From NCBI GenBank assembly GCA_030549335.1, contig CM060195.1:43654991-43718990 (forward strand): DNA of 64,000 bases. The letters are read 5' to 3'. Position numbers and translations under genes: made by a program. The stretch is from Pontederia crassipes (lineage: Eukaryota > Streptophyta > Magnoliopsida > Commelinales > Pontederiaceae). Below, one piece after another: positions 49,701 to 61,810 of the stretch. The notes under the pieces are model-generated. The model did not search any database and was not told where the DNA came from. It worked only from the letters and a program-made list of their open reading frames with translations. Numbering within the stretch: position 1 is the first letter of the stretch; every line of letters starts with the position of its first letter.

Positions 49701-51058
49701 ATCGCCGCCGCTCGGCTGATTTCGCCTTTGTGCACTATGCGCAGAGGCAAAATTGGCCGAAAGGGGTGACGGCGAAATCGCCTCTGCGCAGACTTATTTT
49801 GGCCACCGCCCCTTTTGCCAATTTCGCGGCCTCGACGACGACGATGACCCGATCTTGATGACAATGACAACCCGATCTCGACGATGACGCCCTCGACCAC
49901 GACGACGCCACCGTCCCTTTCGGCCGCCGCCCACGACGACACACGACGATGACCACCGACCATGGTGATCCCCTCGACGATGATCCACCCTCGACCATGA
50001 CGCCGCCGCCGCCCACGGTGACCACACGATGACGACCACCGACCACGACGATCCCCTCGACGACGGCCATGACGACCACGGCGATCCCCTCGACCATTAT
50101 GACGTTGCTGCCCCTTTTGGCCGCCGCCCACGACGACGACCACGGCGATCCCCTCGACCATGATGACGCCACCGCCCCTTTCGGCCACCGCCCACGACGA
50201 CCACACAACTACACGACGACGACCACAGCGATCCCCTCGACGACGACCCGCCCTCGACGACGACTCGATGATGATGTTGAAAATGAATACCTTATGAAGA
50301 TGGAATAATCGTCGGAGACGACATTAATCACCGACGAAGGGAAGCTGGCGGTCGGCGGCTGCGAGTGGTTTCGGGGCGGCCGATTGGGTGCACTGTAGGG
50401 TTTGATACTTGAGAGAAAAGGGATAAAAAAGAGGGTTATTAGGGTTTAATGTTATATATATATGTGTGTGTAAAATGAACGGTTCAGATGTAATCTAATA
50501 AATATAATTATAATAATTATTAATTATAAATAATTTATTGGGGATTCGGGGTCCCGACGGGGCGGGGGCAGTTTGGCCCCATCCCCGCCCCCGCGGAAAA
50601 AAAAATCCCCGAATGGAGAATCCCCGCGGGAGTGGGGAATATTGCCACCCCTAGGCGGAGGTGTGGATGATAGCCGAGGGCGGAAAGAAGAGGAAGAAGT
50701 GGCGGACTGTCGCATGGCTGCTGACCTCGCTTGCCGCCCTTGAGTCCCAAGAGGAGCCTTCGCCGGTCGCAACAGGGCAACAACGACGATCTTCACCCGC
50801 GAAGATCATGGGCCGACGACAGTGACAAGATCCAATGACGGACATGATCATGACCTCGTCTGCACGATCGTTGCGCATCGGTAGGCTCGTCTCGACATTC
50901 TTATGGCACTACGACGACCAATTTCCACTTGCACCCATGCGGGTCGGCAACGACGAACTCCCCCCTTTCCCTACGCGCACCGGGGCTTTCCCTATGTAAA
51001 AAATGTGGGAGGGGTCCCCCTACTGCCACTAGCGAAGGAAAAATGGGGGGTCGCCCCC

Positions 51059-51720
51059 CTACATTGCATCATCGGCGACAATCTCCATATTCACGAGGTT
51101 TTGGCCAAACTTGGGACACGACGCATGGGGAGATTCAATCCATGGGGTGATTGACTCCCTGTCATAGGTTTGTCCTGTGACGATGATCATCGGGTCCTTC
51201 ATCAGTTTGAGTGAGATTGGGCATGATAAGTTCGTCGACAATATGTCCTCTCGCTTCGCCCGATAGGGGCGATATCGCGCTTGATCTTGGCGATGACGGT
51301 GAGGATCCTCCTTTCGGAGAGCGTCCTCCATGAGCTTGACAGATGGAAAGGACTGCTGGCACTACGTTGCTGGAGGCTCACGAGGTCGCGGACAGCTTCG
51401 GCGACGGGAGTTCCACCACAGGGAGGATGCCCAGCATGGGGAGCTACATCGGTAGCCCGTGGAAATCGTTGGCCACGGATTACGCTTGGAGGAGGCGCCC
51501 GCGACTACAGGCGAAGCAATCCCCGAGAAGCATCTTGAACCGCTGAAGCACGAGGAGGATCTCCTGGAGACAAAGAGAGGTGATCGCGACAGCTCAGGTG
51601 CCGATGAGTTCACAGTCGCTGCGTTGTCATCGAGGTGGAGGAGTTCCTCGTAGAGCATGGCGAGCGGCTTCGCCTTGCGGGCGGCGGAGGCGTAGCTCCT
51701 CCCGCTGATCGTGACGATCA
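51059..51720 (-). pseudogene. captured fragment of a plant U-box E3 ubiquitin ligase
   Basis: 51331-51059 is open and encodes a near-complete U-box: LSCPISLKLMKDPMIIVTGQ, TYDRESITPWIE, SCPKFGQNLV. Upstream (51650-51340) the frame is broken, but in another frame CLQEILLVLQRFKMLLGDC, SVANDFHGL and ILPVVEL resemble the N-terminal region of plant U-box/ARM (PUB) proteins. No ARM repeats follow, and the piece sits within inverted Mutator-like ends. It is best read as gene capture, not a working ligase; whether it is transcribed is unknown. Confidence 0.8.
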
Positions 51721-52132
51721 TACCCCTACGTTTTTATTTTGAAATTTTAAATATTAGAAGAGATGAGAGAAGGGGTAATTTCAATTTTTCATAAAATGGG
51801 AAAAAACGAAGTTAACATAAAAAGTTGACATAAATGAACGGAAGAATCAAATTAAAAAGATAGTTTAGGGATAAAAAAAATAAGTTTGTAGTTTGAAATT
51901 AGACGTGAAAAATTATAATAATTTATGAAAATAATTCTCTTTTTAATCAACTATGCTAATTAAATTTAAAATAAAATGTAATAAGGCTCGGATTTGGAAT
52001 AGAGAAAAGGCCCAAAACAAAACAATAGGCCTTTCCGCTGTTTTCACCTTTTACGTTCACAAGACAAACCCGAGTTCTCCGCTGCCCGCAGGAACGCCGC
52101 GTTTCGGACCCCTCTTGACAACAACAAAAACA

Positions 52133-55100
52133 ATGCAAGCCTCAAGCCTTTTGGCTTCGACTCAGTGTTCTTTCCTCGGACGGCAACGTCTCCTCTCCTC
52201 TCCTCTCCCCTGCAACCTCTCTTTCCCTCGGCGGACCAGCGCGCAGATGGCCTTCAACAAGATCAAGGTCGCCAACCCGATCGTGGAGATGGATGGTAAG
52301 GAGCAAGAAAAAGAGATCCAACGTGCAGTGCTCAGTTATTTGTTTTTTTTATTAGTACAAATGAATCATTATAGTTCATGCAATTCGTCAGATCTTTCTG
52401 TACATCACGCATGCTTTGCTTAATTTTATGCGGTTGAGGTGTTTGCTTTTTTGTTAGCGCAAGTTAGGTTCATTTTCTTACTGTGTTGAAAGTATCTACA
52501 GCGGACGTAGATGCTTGTGCGGATGAGTTGATCGACACATGAGCTAGAAATATGATGTTTTGGAGTAAGAAGTGAACTTGTTCTTTGAATTGTAGGACGG
52601 TTCTTTTGATGTAGGCAGCTTCAAGTTTTTTTTTTTCTACTGGGTGGCAGGCTGGCAGCATCAGGTAGTCAAGTTGGCACATCTGGAGCATGATCAATAT
52701 CATCCAAGATGATGAGACTTAGGAGTTTTACCCTTATTTCTTATTCTCTTCATTAGATTATCTCCCTGGTTGTATCTAGTGGTTAAAAAACGGCCTTGAA
52801 TTATTTTGTTTAGATATGTAGGTGTTACACATAGCGAGGTTTTTTCTCATTGGAGTGGGAATTATAGATCAAAATGAGTTTGGAGATCATTCCAATGGTT
52901 GAAATTACTTTTAATTATAAGCTCCATGTATAAATATGTGGAAAAATCAGTATTGTTACAAAAGAATTTTTTGGGGAAGTTTAAGTACTTAGATCAGCTT
53001 CTTCTAATATAAAAAAGTACTTAGATCAGCTCCCTTTGGTCAATCCTTGCGCCCTACTATCTGCTTCCTACTACATGATTTGGGATCAATTTTCTTTCAG
53101 CTTAACCAAGAGTCCATTTTTCCCCTTTAGAGGATGTTTAGGCTGTAAAATAATTCTGAACTGTGAACTGGCCATTGCATATTTTTCTTTTCCTTATACT
53201 CTTTTTGTTGTTATTAATAAGAGCTGACTTCTAGGGTCCACATAAGCAGGTACTTGTACTTTGTACTTCATTATAGAGACTTATGATACATGTATCATGA
53301 ACTTAACCGTTATTGCTTTAGATTCTTTCCTTACTATCAACTTTTCTTCTGATTTATGCATTTTTCTGCGATCAGTTTTTTTACAAACAATTTAGTGTTT
53401 ATGCATGCAATCATTTTTTTTATTTCGAGCTTTACTCTTCTGGTTTGTTCCAATAATTATTGTTTTTTGGGTCACATAGGGTGGTTAATTGGCCTAATAG
53501 TCTTTTTCAATAATTCTTCTTTCATGTTGTGTACACAAAGTTCAAGCCATCTGTTTGGTTTCAGAGATCTTAATCATACACATATCACTAATCTTTATGA
53601 TCATATAGTAAAGGTGTTATTTATATTTTTTCATATTTTTTGGAAGTTATCTTAAATTTTGGCTATTTAATGTGTTCATTTGTTGCAGGGGATGAAATGA
53701 CTCGAGTTATTTGGAAATTAGTCAAAGATAAGGTGATTATTCACTATTCTACTTCTCTTTTTTTTCACCATTTTACCTCAGAGTTTACAAGCTATATAAT
53801 ATTTCCTTATCACAGTTTATTGTTTTTTGGACTTTTGCAGCTTATATTTCCATTTCTTGACTTGGATATAAAATATTATGATCTGGGCCTCCCAAATCGA
53901 GACGCCACAGATGACAGAGTTACAATAGAAGCTGCAGAAGCTACTCTGAAGTATCTTCCTCCTGACCTTTTTCTACTGATGGTCATCTTTGATACTCTGA
54001 ATTCATCTTTAAGTTAATGATGAAAAAATGATAATAAAATGTTAATGATTTTCACAGGGCTTTCTGAATAGATCCTCTGATCTGCCTTGATTTCATTGGA
54101 TTTTTTTTTTTCTGTTGCTTGTGTGAAGAACTGAACTCCGCCTATATTTTATAGCCGGTCCCAAGCCCGGATAAAGGAGGAGGGTTGTGTTAGGCCCCGA
54201 CAGCCAACATAAAATCATGTCGAATCTTATGAACATGGATCAACGAGAGCGGAATGGCGTCGTATGATCTATATAGCCGACCCCACCTAGTGGGATAAGG
54301 TTTTGTTGTTGTTGTTGTTGTTGTTGTGTGAAGAACTGGATAAATTTCTTGACCCTTATCTATTGCCAGAATAGTTGTTTTGATAATGAAAAGATAATTT
54401 TATTAAATTTCCAATTTACTTAGTCGCTCATGAAAGAGTATTTGATTCACTTAGGTTCTTCTTCATTGTTGCAGACATAATGTGGCAATCAAATGTGCGA
54501 CAATAACCCCAGGTATATCTGGAAGAAATAGGGAGGATTTTTTTAATATTCACCTCTTTAAAAAAAAACTTTTTTGTTTAATTTCTTCAAAGTTGTTGCA
54601 AGTCATTATTAATAATGACTATACGTAGTTATTTTTCCTGTTGTGGTTGTTGATGTACCTGTGCAGATGAAGCTCGTGTCAAGGAGTTCAACCTAAAAGC
54701 AATGTGGAGAAGTCCCAATGGAACAATCAGAAATATTTTGAATGGTATAATGACTAGAAGTTAATTGTTTTCCATGTTACATCCATATTACTGACATAAA
54801 ACGTTTGATCATTTCAATTTACAAAGGTACTGTTTTCAGAGAGCCAATCATTTGCAAGAATGTTCCGCGGCTTGTCTCAGGTACTGGGAAGTAATTTTAT
54901 ACTTAGAATAAATGATATTATTCTTTCTTTTGCCTTTTTCCTATCGTATTTGATGCTTCCAGGATGGACAAAGCCAATATGCATTGGTAGACATGCTTTT
55001 GGAGATCAGTATCGTGCCGTTGATACAGTTGTTAAAGGACCTGGAAAACTCAAACTAGTTTTTGGTAGGTACAACATCATTCAGCTTAACTATTGTTCAT

Positions 55101-57112
55101 GTTAACACAATTGGTTCCGCATATTGAGCTCGTGTCATGTAACCAGCTGAATGATGTTCAGGTTTGAAAATGCGAATTATATAAATGATCCAATTGTATG
55201 TGAGTCATATTTCTATGGCCTTGTCTCTAATGTCCCGAGATATGCATTCAATCTAGCAGGCTTCACAATAATGTTACAGTTGCCTTGTAGATTCCTGAAT
55301 ACTGAAAGTAAATGTTTGACAAATAATAGGTGCATCCTTTATGTACATTTTAGCAAATTTAACATTTTCAAACAAAGCTATTTGATTTTTTTGACTATAT
55401 ATGGGTAGATAAGCACTTCATTTTTCCTAATTTTATTTATCTTTTACTTGTATAAACTTGCAGAGGGAAATGAGCAACAGATTGAGCTAGAAGTGTTCAA
55501 GTTCACAGGTGCTGGTGGTGTAGCATTATCAATGTATAACACCGATGAGGTCATGATGCACATTGTTATCTATGAACTAGGGAATATATTAAAGTGATTG
55601 TTGGTTCTGAGTTAATTCTCATGTTCGTCAACTATACAGTCAATTCATGCTTTTGCTGAGGCTTCAATGAACACAGCCTACCTGAAGAGATGGCCTCTTT
55701 ATCTAAGTACCAAAAATACGATTCTCAAGAAATATGATGGCAGGTATAAACTATTTGCTCATATAAAGGTTTATGTTTGCCAAATATGCTAATAGGCTTT
55801 AAACTTCCTGTTACATCATCCTTCTCCTTTGTCCTGCAGGTTCAAAGACATATTTCAAGAGGTTTATGAGACTCAATGGAAATCCAAGTTTGAGGCTGCA
55901 GGAATTTGGTAAAGCTATGACAAAAGGGCTTTCTGTTCCATCCCTAGAGAGCTCATACAAATTTTATTTGGCAGGTATGAACATCGTTTGATAGATGATA
56001 TGGTTGCCTATGCATTAAAGAGTGAAGGTGGCTATGTATGGGCTTGCAAGAACTATGATGGAGACGTCCAAAGTGATTTTTTGGCCCAAGGTACACTATT
56101 TCTTTTGTTTTAGGATAGCTGGTAGACAGGAGAACAAACATGGCTGTTCTCTGCATAAACAGTATTGATATCTGCAGGATGTCACTAATTTTATGGCAAT
56201 AAACATGTTTTTTCAGGTTTTGGATCTCTTGGCTTGATGACATCAGTCCTGGTATTTGTCCTATTTTATAATTACATTGACAATGTTGTAGAAAGATATT
56301 ACGTTGACAATTCGGAAGGCCTAAACTTATGAGTGGTGATATGCTGGTTTTTTTATTATTGAGGTGAACCTTAATATTGGAATTCACATGACTCAGATGT
56401 GCCCTGACGGAAAAACCATTGAAGCTGAAGCCGCACATGGTACAGTTACTCGGCATTATCGGGTTCATCAAAAAGGAGGTGAAACAAGCACAAATAGCAT
56501 TGCTTCAATTTTCGCCTGGACACGTGGTCTTGCCCACAGGTCTCTGCTTCACTTTTTTTCCCCTTGTATGACAAAATGATAAGCTTGCCTTGCACTGCAA
56601 GCTCATCAATCTTTTGACGTGTGACTTGAATACTGCAACTCATGCTATCTGATGTTGCCACTTTTTTGTTTTTCCATCATTAAATTTTACTAAGTTACTA
56701 ATATATCATCTGTACGTTGGTTATTACTACATAGTGTTATCTGGTTTGTGAGCCACTACATGTTTAAATGCTTCTTAAAATGGTGGTATTTGCACACAGG
56801 GCAAAGCTTGATGAGAATGCTAGATTGCTTGATTTCACTGAAAAGCTCGAAGCTGCTTGCATTGGAACTGTGGAGTCTGGAAAGATGACAAAAGATCTTG
56901 CACTTCTCATTCATGGATCCAAGTATTCACCTGCCTATATTACGTGATTTAGCTCTTCGTCGTATCTTTCAAAATGTACTTGGTGAAGAATAAAAATTTT
57001 GGCGTTTGATTCTTGCAGGGTCACTCGTGATCGGTATCTCAATACTCAAGAGTTCATTGATGCAGTCGCAGACATGCTCAAAGCAAGATTCCCGAGCCAG
57101 TCAAAGTTGTAA
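52133..57112 (+). CDS. NADP-dependent isocitrate dehydrogenase
   Basis: Oxidatively decarboxylates isocitrate to 2-oxoglutarate, making NADPH. Fifteen exons in phase: 52133-52295, 53689-53732, 53841-53950, 54475-54512, 54667-54744, 54827-54880, 54963-55064, 55464-55549, 55640-55743, 55840-55908, 55975-56090, 56217-56251, 56397-56539, 56800-56922, 57019-57112; 452 residues. Conserved blocks: [100 protein letters not shown], then the C-terminal [15 protein letters not shown]. The first 38 residues ([19 protein letters not shown] and on) are Ser/Arg-rich without acidic residues, like a plastid or mitochondrial transit peptide. A second ATG at 52247 (MAFNKIKV) gives a 414-residue cytosolic-type form. 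Intron 3 carries an RTE fragment. Confidence 0.95.
54134..54323 (+). mobile_element. 190-bp RTE-derived short insertion in ICDH intron 3
   Basis: Contains CCAAGCCCGGATAAAGGAGG and GGTTGTGTTAGGCC, then GCGGAATGGCGTCGTATGAT, ACCCCACCTAGTGGGATAAG and a (GTT)n tail. Flanked by perfect 15-bp duplications TTGTGTGAAGAACTG (54119-54133 and 54324-54338). The last ~80 bp match the LINE at 33565-34027 while the first part does not match the corresponding position there, suggesting an internally deleted, SINE-like RTE derivative. Confidence 0.9.
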
Positions 57113-57531
57113 AGTCGTCATCATCCACTATTTGTGCCTAGAGGAATATAGTAGGAAGTTTTCAAGAATAAATAGCTAATGAGCCATTTTTTTTCGTAAT
57201 TATACAATGCGACTCGAGATATCCTCAAATTATTGTATCCAAACATTCGTATCTCAAAATAGACTTCTCATTTGCATGAGCTCTAACCATATAACATTTA
57301 TCTTGACAAAGATAATTCAACCCTCTTAGATATTTTTTAAATATATTTTAGGTGGGCATGCAGTTCAAATATTCGACTTTTATCCAGGAATACTTCATTT
57401 CACTTGAAGTAACAAGAAGATACAATTCAGGTGGAAATGCTGAAATAATTATTAAACACGTCGGGCATTTGGAAGATAAAAATATTCGTAAATAATATAT
57501 TATTTAAAGGAAAATAAAGTTTGTAATACTT
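57113..57531. other. 3' flank of isocitrate dehydrogenase
   Basis: Presumed 3' UTR and short intergenic DNA up to the next mobile element. No polyadenylation site can be fixed and no gene is seen. Confidence 0.5.
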
Positions 57532-57534
57532 TAA

Positions 57535-57902
57535 GAATCGTTTGGCGCATTACCGATTTAATTAATCGGTAATTTAGATCATCATTTATATATATTATCA
57601 TTATTTAAATTATCGGTAATATTACATTAGAGTGTTTGGTAAGTACTGGTAATATAAATAATAGTCAAAATGAATAGTGACAAAATTATTAAAATATCTT
57701 TAAAATTTATTTTAGATTTTAATAATATGTTATTATAAATAAACAAAGAAAAATTTAGAAAAGTGAATATATATATAAGTACTGGTAATATAAATAATAA
57801 TCAAAATGAATAGTGACAAAATTATTAAAATATCCTTAAAATTTATTTTAGATTTTAATAATATGTTGTTATAAATAAACAAAGAAAAATTTAGAAAAGT
57901 GA

Positions 57903-57935
<33 letters not shown>

Positions 57936-58261
57936 GAGATAAAATCGAGAGTTACTTGTAAAAGATTCTGAATAATAAAAAAAATGAAGTTAAATGATAT
58001 TTATTTATTAATAAAATATTTAAAATAAAAAATTTAATTGAATAAATATTTTTGTTAAAATGCATTCTCACCAACTGGTAATCTGGAAAGACATCTCCCC
58101 TGCCTGCTATTTAGATTACTAGTGATGTGATAATCAAGATTACCAGAGCAATTAAAATTATCGGTAATCAATCATAGCCAAACGAGATAATGTGATGGGC
58201 CCTAGAAATTTTAAATAAAATAATCAATAATATATTTTGATTGCCTCATACCAAACGCCCC
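57535..58261. mobile_element. Tourist-like (PIF/Harbinger) element, 727 bp
   Basis: Ends GAATCGTTTGGCGCA and, inverted, GGGGCGTTTGGTATG, flanked by TAA on both sides (57532-57534 and 58262-58264), the target preference of PIF/Harbinger elements. ATTACCG/CGGTAAT motifs recur at both ends. No transposase. A 136-bp tandem duplication lies inside. Confidence 0.6.
57642..57913. repeat. 136-bp tandem duplication inside the Tourist-like element
   Basis: Units start AGTACTGGTAATATAAATAA at 57642 and 57778 and are nearly identical, followed by a (TA)n run to about 57930. Confidence 0.92.
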
Positions 58262-58264
58262 TAA

Positions 58265-58976
58265 GTAATGTATAAAAGTTGAGACGATATCTCGACGAAA
58301 CCCATAAATTCAGATTTGATTTCGGAAGACATTAGTTATACAGATTTTACCATTTCGGTTTTGTTTTCGTTCCAATGTCGATATAGTCATGATAACTTTG
58401 AAAATTTGTGTGTCAAATTGGACCCTTTGGGCTTTGCCATATTACATTTTTTCCTCAATTTGTCATTTCTGATTTATACAGTTATTATATGGATATTTGC
58501 TATAACTAAACTAGAAAATAGAATCCTTCAATACTTGCTCAGTTTTTGGATTGCAGTGTAGGAAGACATGCGAAACTTTTTTTTCACAATGGATGATAAA
58601 AAAAAATACAAATCACACAATTCATTCAAGAATTCGAGTGATTAATAATTGTTCACAACGAAAACCCAATGTAACAATTAACAAACGAAAAAATAAAAAC
58701 TGCAGACAATGCAAAGAAAATACAATACCTCCAATTTGTCAATTGGAGACTTCCGATTTCATCAGTCAGATTGCAAATAGTTTAATCACTCTAAGAATGG
58801 TTAATTTTTTTTAAAAAATGTCAATTTAAATTAATAAAATATCTATTTTATTTTAGGTGCTGACACTTGTAAAAAGAAAAATATATGAGGTTCACCGCTC
58901 GCAGCTCGCAGGCAGATCGAAAGCATTACGCAAACGCGACCGCGCTGCCAAATCTCGGGCTCCAATTGTAGACAAC
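58265..58976. other. intergenic and 5' region of the PAC1-like gene
   Basis: AT-rich; short frames at 58316-58561 and 58551-58814 lack domains or splice support. The last hundred bases become GC-rich and are probably the 5' UTR of the downstream gene. Confidence 0.5.
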
Positions 58977-59753
58977 ATGGAGGACGTCCTCACGGAGCCA
59001 CCGCCGCCGTCGCGGTTCTTCCCGGAGGACCTCGACAACTTCGCCGCTCCGCCGCCGCGCCTCTCGCCCCCTCGCCTCGTCCTAAACCCTAATACTGACC
59101 CCGCACTCCTCAGTCCCTCTTTCCTCGCCGTCGCCATCTCCGCTCCCTCCCTCGCCGCTCTCCGTTCCATCGGCGGTAAATCCCTCATTGGAACCTTGGT
59201 CCTGCCGGAGCTCCCCCTCGCCGGGAGCTCCCTCGATCCTTCATGCCCCCGCGGCCGCTCGTGCAACGTCTACGCCGTCGATCGTCACCCTGCGCCTCCG
59301 GCGATCCTCGTCGCTGTCCAGTACCCCATCGCCGAGGAGAGGGCCCGCGCCATTGCCAAGTCGCTTCTGGTGGAGTTCCGGGCCGATAGGGTTGTCGTCC
59401 TAGATTCGATCCGGAGCCAGAACTACAGGGGGCGGTTGTCGGTGGACGAGGCCCTCGCGTTTAAGTTGGAGACGTCGGAGGAGATGCTCAGCGGGGACCC
59501 GACGGTGCGTGGGTTAGGGTATCTGCCGTCCGGGAGCGTGATGGATGGCCTTGGAGCGGCGATCCTTGGGGAGTGCCAGATGAGGAAGATCAAGGGAACA
59601 CTGGTCGCGACGTGGCCAGCAAATGGCCGACAGGGCGCAATTCATTCATTGCTGTCGTCTTTAGGTTTGGATGTTGGCAGGAGTGATTCCAGAGATGAAT
59701 GTGCCGCCGGATTTGGAGCTTCTTCAACTGGTAATTTTGACTTGTATACGTGA
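58977..59753 (+). CDS. proteasome assembly chaperone 1-like protein
   Basis: Intronless frame of 258 residues. In yeast and animals PAC1 pairs with PAC2 to help assemble the 20S alpha ring; that role here is inferred from resemblance. The protein starts MEDVLTEPPPPSRFFPEDL and has a proline-rich N-terminus (about 1-45). A conserved-looking core follows, with LIGTLVLPELP, SCNVYAVDR, DRVVVLDSIRSQNYRG and ALAFKLETSEE. Then come GLGYLPSGSVMDGLGAAIL and IKGTLVATWP, and it ends FDLYT. These match plant proteins annotated as proteasome assembly chaperone 1. I prefer the Met at 58977 over an in-frame Met at 58857, because the extra 40 residues are basic, unlike the family and probably 5' UTR. A possible splice donor (GGTAAT) near 59731 could give another C-terminus, but the frame ends naturally 20 bases later. 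Confidence 0.72.
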   Translation: MEDVLTEPPPPSRFFPEDLDNFAAPPPRLSPPRLVLNPNTDPALLSPSFLAVAISAPSLAALRSIGGKSLIGTLVLPELPLAGSSLDPSCPRGRSCNVYAVDRHPAPPAILVAVQYPIAEERARAIAKSLLVEFRADRVVVLDSIRSQNYRGRLSVDEALAFKLETSEEMLSGDPTVRGLGYLPSGSVMDGLGAAILGECQMRKIKGTLVATWPANGRQGAIHSLLSSLGLDVGRSDSRDECAAGFGASSTGNFDLYT

Positions 59754-60409
59754 TATACGAAGTGCTTTATTACTTTCACTTGGTCACTTAATTGTCAACC
59801 TGTTGTGAACTAGAAAATGTTGACTTGTGTCTTTGGAGAATCAGCTAGTTCCTGAGCTGATTGATGGTGTTTAGAATTCTTTTATAAGGATATTTCGAGT
59901 GGTTCATGGTAGTTCTTGCTCTGCTGCAGTATCATGTTGAGATCTGACAACTAGGCCAGAAAAACAGATTTGTTTCGTTTCTGTGTAAACTCAAATTTGA
60001 GGACATGAAATCTATATTCCGATGAAAGTTTTATCTCTTCTTTGCTTCATACTGGACCATTAACTGTATAGATACCAGGAACTTAATTTGAGTAAAACAG
60101 AAGGATCCATGTCATGATGTATGATTTCACCATACAATCAAATGTTCAGATTTTGCATCACTATTAATCGATGTGACAGATGATCAAGATGCTTAACAAA
60201 TAGTTTCAACACTAGCGCCTGACAAACATATTTCCTTCACTTTCAAGGTGACTCACTACATGTGGGCTTAATGTTTAACATATACTTAACGTGCATTTTG
60301 AAATATATCATTTTACAGGATACTCGACATGAATTCCGAAAAGGAGTTTCCATGATTGAATCATGAAGATGCAACTATATATGTGATTTAACTAAAACTA
60401 ACCTTCCTA

Positions 60410-60521
60410 AAGGATAGGGGTGGAAACAATATATTATTGAGGGAGTTAAGGATAGGGATGGAAACGATATATTATTGAGGGAGTTAGGTTAGGTGTGGAG
60501 CCAATATATTTTATCGAGGGA
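60410..60521. repeat. 38-bp minisatellite, three units
   Basis: Units begin AAGGATAGGGGTGGAAAC (60410), AAGGATAGGGATGGAAAC (60448) and, diverged, AGGTTAGGTGTGGAGCC (60486). Confidence 0.9.
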
Positions 60522-61752
60522 AGCCAGAAGTGTTAGTTACATGAAAATTCCTTCTCAAAAAAATAAAAGAAAATCCTTGAATCCAGAGGTGTCAAATGGG
60601 TGTCTCAAGTGAGAGTGTGAAATGCAAAGGACAAATAGGGGTTAGCACAAATGGGAAAAATATCGACAAGATCCTCTAAAAAAAAAATCGACAAGAGAAT
60701 AACTAGAGGGGATAAAGCAACTATGAAGGGGGTATCCATGTGATACAAGAGGATTGGTCAGCATATTTATGCCACCAAAGGACTAGTTGCAGCAGTTGAA
60801 TATTGCCGCTGTATAAAAAGTTTGAAATATATGTACAAAAATTGTCCATATATTACAATAGAATATTGTGTGCTTTACTTCCTCTTCCTCTTATTTTAAT
60901 AATTAACATACTACTATTGGATCCAAAATTTATATAGCCTGTCCAAGAAATATGAGAGATGTGTAATGTATGAGTGTATGTTCATTCTATTCCTGGTAAA
61001 GATGTAATCTTATGTAGTGGGGGGAGGAAAATTCTAAGGATTGCACATCTCAGAAATTACACATAACTTATGTAGTAAATTTAGGAGGTTGAGGAGTGAC
61101 ACAGACCACCTAGGTTCCTCCCACTCCCTGGCCTGGTTGAAGATGCTTGTCCCTAACATTTGCTATATGCATCCTGCATTCAAAGTTACGATCTATTCAT
61201 CTTGGAAATGCAAAGTATATTTCTGTACGATCAAATGATTGCATCTAAGGTTTTGACCTGCCAAGTACGGAAACTAAGATCCTAGACATATCTAACAGTT
61301 GCAATAACCTATCAGTTGGAGCCTATGTTTTTTACTGAATAACTCCACTTCTATTTTTCAATAGCATATATTCAATAGAACCATAGAGGAATTCTCCAAG
61401 ATGGGATGGTACATACACTTTGAACCTTGAGCTTCCTCTTTTTATTGAATGAATCCATTTTGAAGTCATGTATATTGAATGAGGGTAATATTTTTTATCC
61501 GAAGTCTGTAAATATGAATTATGGATTCTCTTTTTTTTTTTCCTTTTTTTAGGAGAGTGAATTATGGATTCTTAAAAAGTAAGGATTAGAAGGAGAAGCT
61601 GTTATTGCTACAATTCAAAGCTATCATCATTATTAAGTTTATAACCCTTTCCTTGAGCTGTAGCATTTTAAACATAATCAGATGTTGGTGTCTCACTGCA
61701 TATGTACTATTCTACGTATGACTGTAGTCTTGCTTCTCATCCCACTTTCTAC

Positions 61753-61756
<4 letters not shown>

Positions 61757-61805
<49 letters not shown>
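61757..61805. repeat. (TA)n microsatellite
   Basis: About 24 uninterrupted TA units. Confidence 0.96.

Positions 61806-61810
<5 letters not shown>

Larger units (their letters stand above)
46346..50653 (-). mobile_element. hAT DNA transposon, decayed, 4,308 bp
   Basis: Left end TAGGGATGACACCC and inverted right end TAGGGGTGGCAATATT, flanked by GACGGAGG (46338-46345) and GGCGGAGG (50654-50661), an 8-bp target duplication with one change. Subterminal CCCCGATCCCCG-like motifs match the hAT at 12968-19290, and its transposase remnant is clearly related, so both are one family. It has inserted into the Pack-MULE-like element. Confidence 0.88.
45992..51940. mobile_element. Pack-MULE-like element with U-box fragment and nested hAT
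   Basis: Long inverted ends of about 220 bp: left TTATTTCCATA, GATTTTTCACATCTAA, CAAACTACGAACTTATTT; inverted right TTATTTTCATAA, AATTTTTCACGTCTAA, CAAACTACAAACTTATTT. Between them lie GC-rich sequences including a U-box E3 ligase fragment, interrupted by the hAT at 46346-50653. Without that hAT the element would be about 1.6 kb, typical of a Pack-MULE. The exact 9-bp target duplication is not clear. Confidence 0.7.

Noticed and set aside
49559-50208. 215-codon frame rich in Gly, Arg and Val
   Set aside because: Produced by the trinucleotide-biased repeats in the hAT leader; several frames on both strands are open in the same place.
58857-58976. Upstream in-frame Met extending the PAC1-like protein by 40 residues
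   Set aside because: The extension is basic and unlike related proteins, which begin at MEDVLTE; treated as 5' UTR.
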